From the NCBI GenBank assembly GCA_021156265.1, contig JAJNBR010000114.1:1-8438 (forward strand): a stretch of DNA of 8,438 nucleotides. The letters are read 5' to 3'. The stretch comes from Flavipsychrobacter sp. GTDB lineage: Bacteria > Bacteroidota > Bacteroidia > Chitinophagales > Chitinophagaceae. A program made the position numbers and the translations under genes. Shown one piece after another: positions 5,705 through 8,438 of this stretch (the first letter of the stretch is position 1; each line of letters starts with the position of its first letter). Under the pieces are notes generated by a model that was not told the DNA's origin, made no database searches, and saw nothing but the letters and a program-made list of their open reading frames with translations.

Positions 5705-6313
5705 ATGATACATCCAAGGACGGAAGTGAGGTTCATTAGCAAGGAAAAAGGAAATGGAGTAGTGGCAACGGCTTTTATCCCGAAAGGTACCATAACATGG
5801 ATAGGCGACCCGCTTGACCAGGTATTCACACCCAGGGAAGTGAAAGAGATGCACCCGGTTTTTCGTGACATCATCGATACCTATGCATTTCGGGATAATA
5901 AAGGCGACTTTGTTTTGTGCTGGGACCATTCGCGTTTCGTGAATCATAGTTTTAATTCTAATTGCTTGTCGACGGCCTATAATTTTGAGCTTGCAGTAAG
6001 GGATATATACCCGGGCGAAGAACTGACGAACGATTACGGGTATCTGAACCTGACAGAACCTTTTGTGTGTCTGCCCGAGCCGGGAACTAACAGAACGAAG
6101 GTGATGCCTGATGATTTGGTACACTACCATATGGAGTGGGATGTGCAGCTTATCGAGGCATTTAAAAGTTTCAACACAGTGTCGCAGCCCCTGGCAAAAT
6201 TTATAGAGTCACAATACCGCAACAAAGTAGAGTTAGTGGCAGCAGGCAGAGGGGATATGGATTCTATCCTGAATTGTTACTACGACGAGCGAAAGAGAAG
6301 GATGGCAGCATAG
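5705..6313 (+). CDS. Bacterial SET-domain protein (putative lysine methyltransferase)
   Basis: SET domains transfer methyl groups from S-adenosylmethionine to protein lysines and are mostly studied on eukaryotic histones; bacterial members have few known substrates. The 202 residues show the SET core: an N-terminal strand region (VRFISKEKGNGVVATAFIPKGT, split here at residues 8-20 and 21-29), the cofactor motif RFVNHS (77-82) followed by FNSNC, and GEELTNDYGY (104-113), which supplies the C-terminal knot with its catalytic-region tyrosine. The usual NHSxxPNC has Ser in place of Pro. There is no cysteine-rich post-SET zinc motif, and about 85 residues of unrecognised, mainly helical sequence follow the core. 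The ATG at 5705 has AAGGA (5692-5696) eight bases upstream, one of the few Shine-Dalgarno-like sites here. The next gene starts 23 bases after its stop, suggesting co-transcription. The target is unknown. Confidence 0.85.
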   Translation: MIHPRTEVRFISKEKGNGVVATAFIPKGTITWIGDPLDQVFTPREVKEMHPVFRDIIDTYAFRDNKGDFVLCWDHSRFVNHSFNSNCLSTAYNFELAVRDIYPGEELTNDYGYLNLTEPFVCLPEPGTNRTKVMPDDLVHYHMEWDVQLIEAFKSFNTVSQPLAKFIESQYRNKVELVAAGRGDMDSILNCYYDERKRRMAA

Positions 6314-6336
6314 CAGCTAAATCAAAATCTCACTAT

Positions 6337-7176
6337 ATGTCCAAATTTTTGACGCTGTGTGCGTTTTTATGGGTGGTGTCAATAAACCAGGGATGCGCAC
6401 AAAGCTGTTGTGTGAACAGCAGTAACTTTTCGATGCTCGCATTGAATACTGATTTTATGGCTGCGCATGAGGCACCAGAGCCATTCAATTATACTCCCGC
6501 AAAAGGCTCCATGATCAATTTTAAAACACTTGACGGAACAGATGGCCATGCTTTTTATGTGCCATCCGACCAGCCTGCCACCAATGTGTTGCTGGTGTTT
6601 CATGAATGGTGGGGACTGAACGATTATATAAAACGCGAGGCCGAACGCTGGCAAGGCATGTTGGGCAATATTGACGTGTACGCAGTGGATTTGTATGATG
6701 GAAAACTAGCTATCGACCAGGCCACAGCGAGCAAGCTATCTTCGTCGCTCGATAAAAAGCGCGCGGAGAACATTGTAAAGGGGGCGCTGGCCAAGTCCGG
6801 TAAAGACAAGCGAGTAGCGACGCTGGGCTGGTGCATGGGTGGTACCTGGGCGCTGAACGCAGCTATACTTGCGGGCGAACGGTCGGCTGCTACCGTGATG
6901 TATTATGGCTTTCCGGAAACGGATCAAAAGAAAATAAACCAGCTGAAAAACGATGTGCTGTACATGTGGGCATCCCAGGACAAGTTCATTACCCGTGATG
7001 TAGTGGAGCGTTTTCAAAACCAGGTACAAGAGGCAGGCCGGTATATGACGATGCATACCTTTACTGCCGATCATGCTTTTGCTAATCCAAGCAATCCCAA
7101 ACATGACCGTATTGCATCGGCACAGGCCGAAAAGCTGGCTGTGGCCTTTTTGAAGGAAAAACTGCAACTTGAATAG
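6337..7176 (+). CDS. Exported dienelactone hydrolase family protein
   Basis: This is an alpha/beta hydrolase of the dienelactone hydrolase family; the substrate cannot be predicted and need not be a dienelactone. From the chosen ATG it has 279 residues. The N-terminus MSKFLTLCAFLWVVSINQGC looks like a secretion signal; C20 could be a lipoprotein cysteine, though the lipobox (INQGC) is not canonical, so ordinary Sec cleavage near AQS is an alternative. Family residues are present: E90 in VFHEWWGLND, nucleophile C166 in LGWCMGG, D215 in WASQDKF and H246 in TADHAFANP, making a Cys-Asp-His triad. An earlier in-frame ATG at 6274 is rejected because it overlaps the SET gene and would hide the signal peptide. 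It follows the SET gene by 23 bases and ends in a clear terminator, so the two likely form one unit. Confidence 0.9.
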   Translation: MSKFLTLCAFLWVVSINQGCAQSCCVNSSNFSMLALNTDFMAAHEAPEPFNYTPAKGSMINFKTLDGTDGHAFYVPSDQPATNVLLVFHEWWGLNDYIKREAERWQGMLGNIDVYAVDLYDGKLAIDQATASKLSSSLDKKRAENIVKGALAKSGKDKRVATLGWCMGGTWALNAAILAGERSAATVMYYGFPETDQKKINQLKNDVLYMWASQDKFITRDVVERFQNQVQEAGRYMTMHTFTADHAFANPSNPKHDRIASAQAEKLAVAFLKEKLQLE

Positions 7177-7199
7177 AAATTGGAGGCAAAACATGCTAA

Positions 7200-7234
7200 A
7201 GACTCCCGTCACCGGCGGGAGTTTCTTATTTTTT
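7200..7234 (+). terminator. Intrinsic terminator after the hydrolase gene
   Basis: ACTCCCG (7202-7208) pairs with CGGGAGT (7216-7222) around a seven-base loop, extended by a G-T and an A-T pair at the base, and followed by a T-rich stretch (7222-7234). It lies 23 bases after the stop codon of the hydrolase gene. Confidence 0.88.
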
Positions 7235-7238
7235 GGCA

Positions 7239-7269
7239 TTGCCGTGTAGCGCTTTAAACAGTAGTTTAG
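7239..7269 (+). promoter_or_regulatory. Weak candidate promoter of the TonB-dependent receptor
   Basis: TAGTTTAG (7262-7269) has one mismatch to TAnnTTTG, and ATTG (7238-7241) with one mismatch to TTTG lies 20 bases upstream. The location, between a terminator and the receptor start, is right, but neither box is perfect. The box ends seven bases before the first ATG. Confidence 0.35.
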
Positions 7270-7276
7270 ATGTCAA

Positions 7277-8438
7277 ATGACCAACTCCATGCGCTACGCT
7301 GTACTTTTCGTTCTAAGCAATCTGATATGTTTCATCGGCCTCGCACAACACACCCAGTTGGTAAAAGGAACGGTAGTAGACAAGGAAACGAAAATTCCGT
7401 TGATAGGCGTAGCTGTTTCGGTAACCGATGTGCAGCCGGCCGTGGGCGGGGTTACCAACAACGACGGGGAATTTGTGATCAGTAGTGTGCCCGTGGGCAA
7501 GCATACTATCCAGGTAAATTATATCAGCTATGGGTCGATGACCATTCCAAACGTGCTGGTGACCTCGGGAAAGGAAGTTGTATTGCACCTTGAACTGGAG
7601 GAATCTTCGCAAAAGATGGCGGAGGTAGTGGTGACCGGTAGAAAAGAGCACATTAATGAAATGGCTATTCTGAGTGCTAAAACCTTTGATGTGCAGGAGA
7701 CCGAGCGTTATGCAGGCAGCCGCGCCGATCCGGCCCGTATGGCGTCAAATTTTGCCGGTGTGTTGGGAGCCGACGACTCTCGAAATGATATTGTTATCCG
7801 GGGCAACTCGCCGCAGGGCCTGTTGTGGCGGCTTGAAGAAATAGATATACCTAATCCCAATCACTTTGCAGTACCCGGTACTACAGGCGGGCCGGTAAGC
7901 ATGCTGAACAATAAAACTCTGGCAAATAGCGACTTTTTCACCGGGGCTTTTCCGGCTGAGTACGGCAACTCAATAGCAGGCGTGTTTGATCTGAAGATGC
8001 GGAACGGTAACAAAGACCGACACGAGTTTACAGGTCAGTTTGGTTTCCTGGGAACAGAGCTTGCAGCAGAAGGGCCAATATCAAAAACATCAGGATCATC
8101 TTACTTAGTCACTTATCGTTACTCTACCCTCAAATTGTTCGAGGGCCTCAATATTAAGATAGGTACCAACTCCGTGCCAAACTATCAGGATGCAGCAGTA
8201 AAGCTGAATTTTCCGTTGGGAAAGAAGGCAAACCTGGCGTTTTTTGGCATTGGTGGTCTTAGTAAGATCGATCTGATAGTAAGTAACCTGACCGAACCGG
8301 CTGAAGAATTATATGGCGAGTCGGACCGCGATCAGTATTTTTATTCCAATACAGGGATTGCCGGAGCCTCTTTCAGCTATATTATCAGCTCATCGGCCTA
8401 TACAAAATTAGTTGTAGCTCAAACGGCTAGCGATATTG
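7277..8438 (+). CDS. TonB-dependent outer-membrane receptor with carboxypeptidase-regulatory-like domain, 3' end missing
   Basis: The frame runs without a stop to the window edge, giving about 387 residues of what should be a 700-900-residue protein. Such receptors import siderophores, vitamins, glycans or peptides across the outer membrane using TonB energy. Counting from the ATG at 7289: a signal peptide (MRYAVLFVLSNLICFIGLAQ, 1-20); a carboxypeptidase-regulatory-like beta domain (VKGTVVDKETKIPLIGVAV to LHLELEE, about 25-105); a linker with EVVVTG (112-117); the plug domain (about 145-240, with NDIVIRGNSPQGLLWRLEEI split at 166-185 and AEYGNSIAGVFDLKMRNG at 223-240); then the first barrel strands. 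An ATG at 7277 adds four residues and was used here; 7289 is equally likely. No SusD-like gene is visible, and the cargo cannot be told. Confidence 0.9.
   Translation, partial: MTNSMRYAVLFVLSNLICFIGLAQHTQLVKGTVVDKETKIPLIGVAVSVTDVQPAVGGVTNNDGEFVISSVPVGKHTIQVNYISYGSMTIPNVLVTSGKEVVLHLELEESSQKMAEVVVTGRKEHINEMAILSAKTFDVQETERYAGSRADPARMASNFAGVLGADDSRNDIVIRGNSPQGLLWRLEEIDIPNPNHFAVPGTTGGPVSMLNNKTLANSDFFTGAFPAEYGNSIAGVFDLKMRNGNKDRHEFTGQFGFLGTELAAEGPISKTSGSSYLVTYRYSTLKLFEGLNIKIGTNSVPNYQDAAVKLNFPLGKKANLAFFGIGGLSKIDLIVSNLTEPAEELYGESDRDQYFYSNTGIAGASFSYIISSSAYTKLVVAQTASDI

Noticed and set aside
5621..6130. Open frame on the minus strand (about 169 codons)
   Set aside because: It is antisense to the SET-domain gene, whose conserved motifs show which strand is coding.
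7270..7485. Plus-strand frame from the ATG at 7270 (71 codons, Arg-rich)
   Set aside because: It overlaps the TonB-dependent receptor in another frame; the receptor frame has a signal peptide and a recognised domain across the same bases.
1..8438. CRISPR array, insertion sequence, integrase, phage gene, tRNA or rRNA
   Set aside because: No regularly spaced repeats, transposase or integrase motifs, terminal inverted repeats, or RNA gene structures were found on either strand.

Overview
The window looks like chromosomal DNA of a Bacteroidota bacterium, most likely near Chitinophagales. The support is: promoters of the Bacteroidota type (TTTG, about 19 bases, TAnnTTTG), best before rplS; a near absence of Shine-Dalgarno sequences; a TonB-dependent receptor with an N-terminal carboxypeptidase-regulatory-like domain; and RimM, TrmD and L19 sequences that read as Bacteroidota versions. 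The lineage call comes from remembered family features, not from a search. Base composition looks even, and I see no insertion sequence, phage gene, CRISPR array, tRNA or rRNA.

Layout. Positions 3-428 hold the end of an unrecognised two-helix membrane protein whose start lies outside the window. Positions 476-2219 are a translation block, rimM-trmD-rplS: ribosome maturation factor, tRNA m1G37 methyltransferase and ribosomal protein L19. rplS has its own strong promoter and a textbook terminator. A roughly 320-base gap (2220-2539) holds that terminator, a perfect 12-bp hairpin and a weak promoter-like site. Positions 2540-5650 hold three lipid-related genes: a front-end-type fatty acid desaturase (+), an APP1-family phosphatidate phosphatase (-) whose stop codon interlocks with that of the desaturase, and a divergent diacylglycerol/lipid kinase (+). 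Positions 5705-7176 are a probable two-gene unit: a bacterial SET-domain protein and an exported dienelactone-hydrolase-family enzyme, closed by a terminator. From 7277 to the window end runs the 5' part of a TonB-dependent receptor, open at the right edge.

How the genes fit together. The first block serves ribosome assembly and decoding fidelity. In the middle block the phosphatase (phosphatidate to diacylglycerol) and the kinase (the reverse direction) would oppose each other and lie head to head, next to a desaturase that alters acyl chains, so a membrane-lipid theme is plausible but inferred. The right-hand genes have no obvious common job.

Most of the window is ordinary. The most notable observation is in TrmD: the normally near-invariant S-adenosylmethionine-binding loop (SIGDYVLSGGE in family memory) reads SRGASVRSGGD. 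Each of the five differences can be explained by one A-to-C or T-to-G transversion. This could be a local assembly or sequencing artefact, a damaged gene, or a real divergent enzyme. I found no convincing new defence or mobile system.
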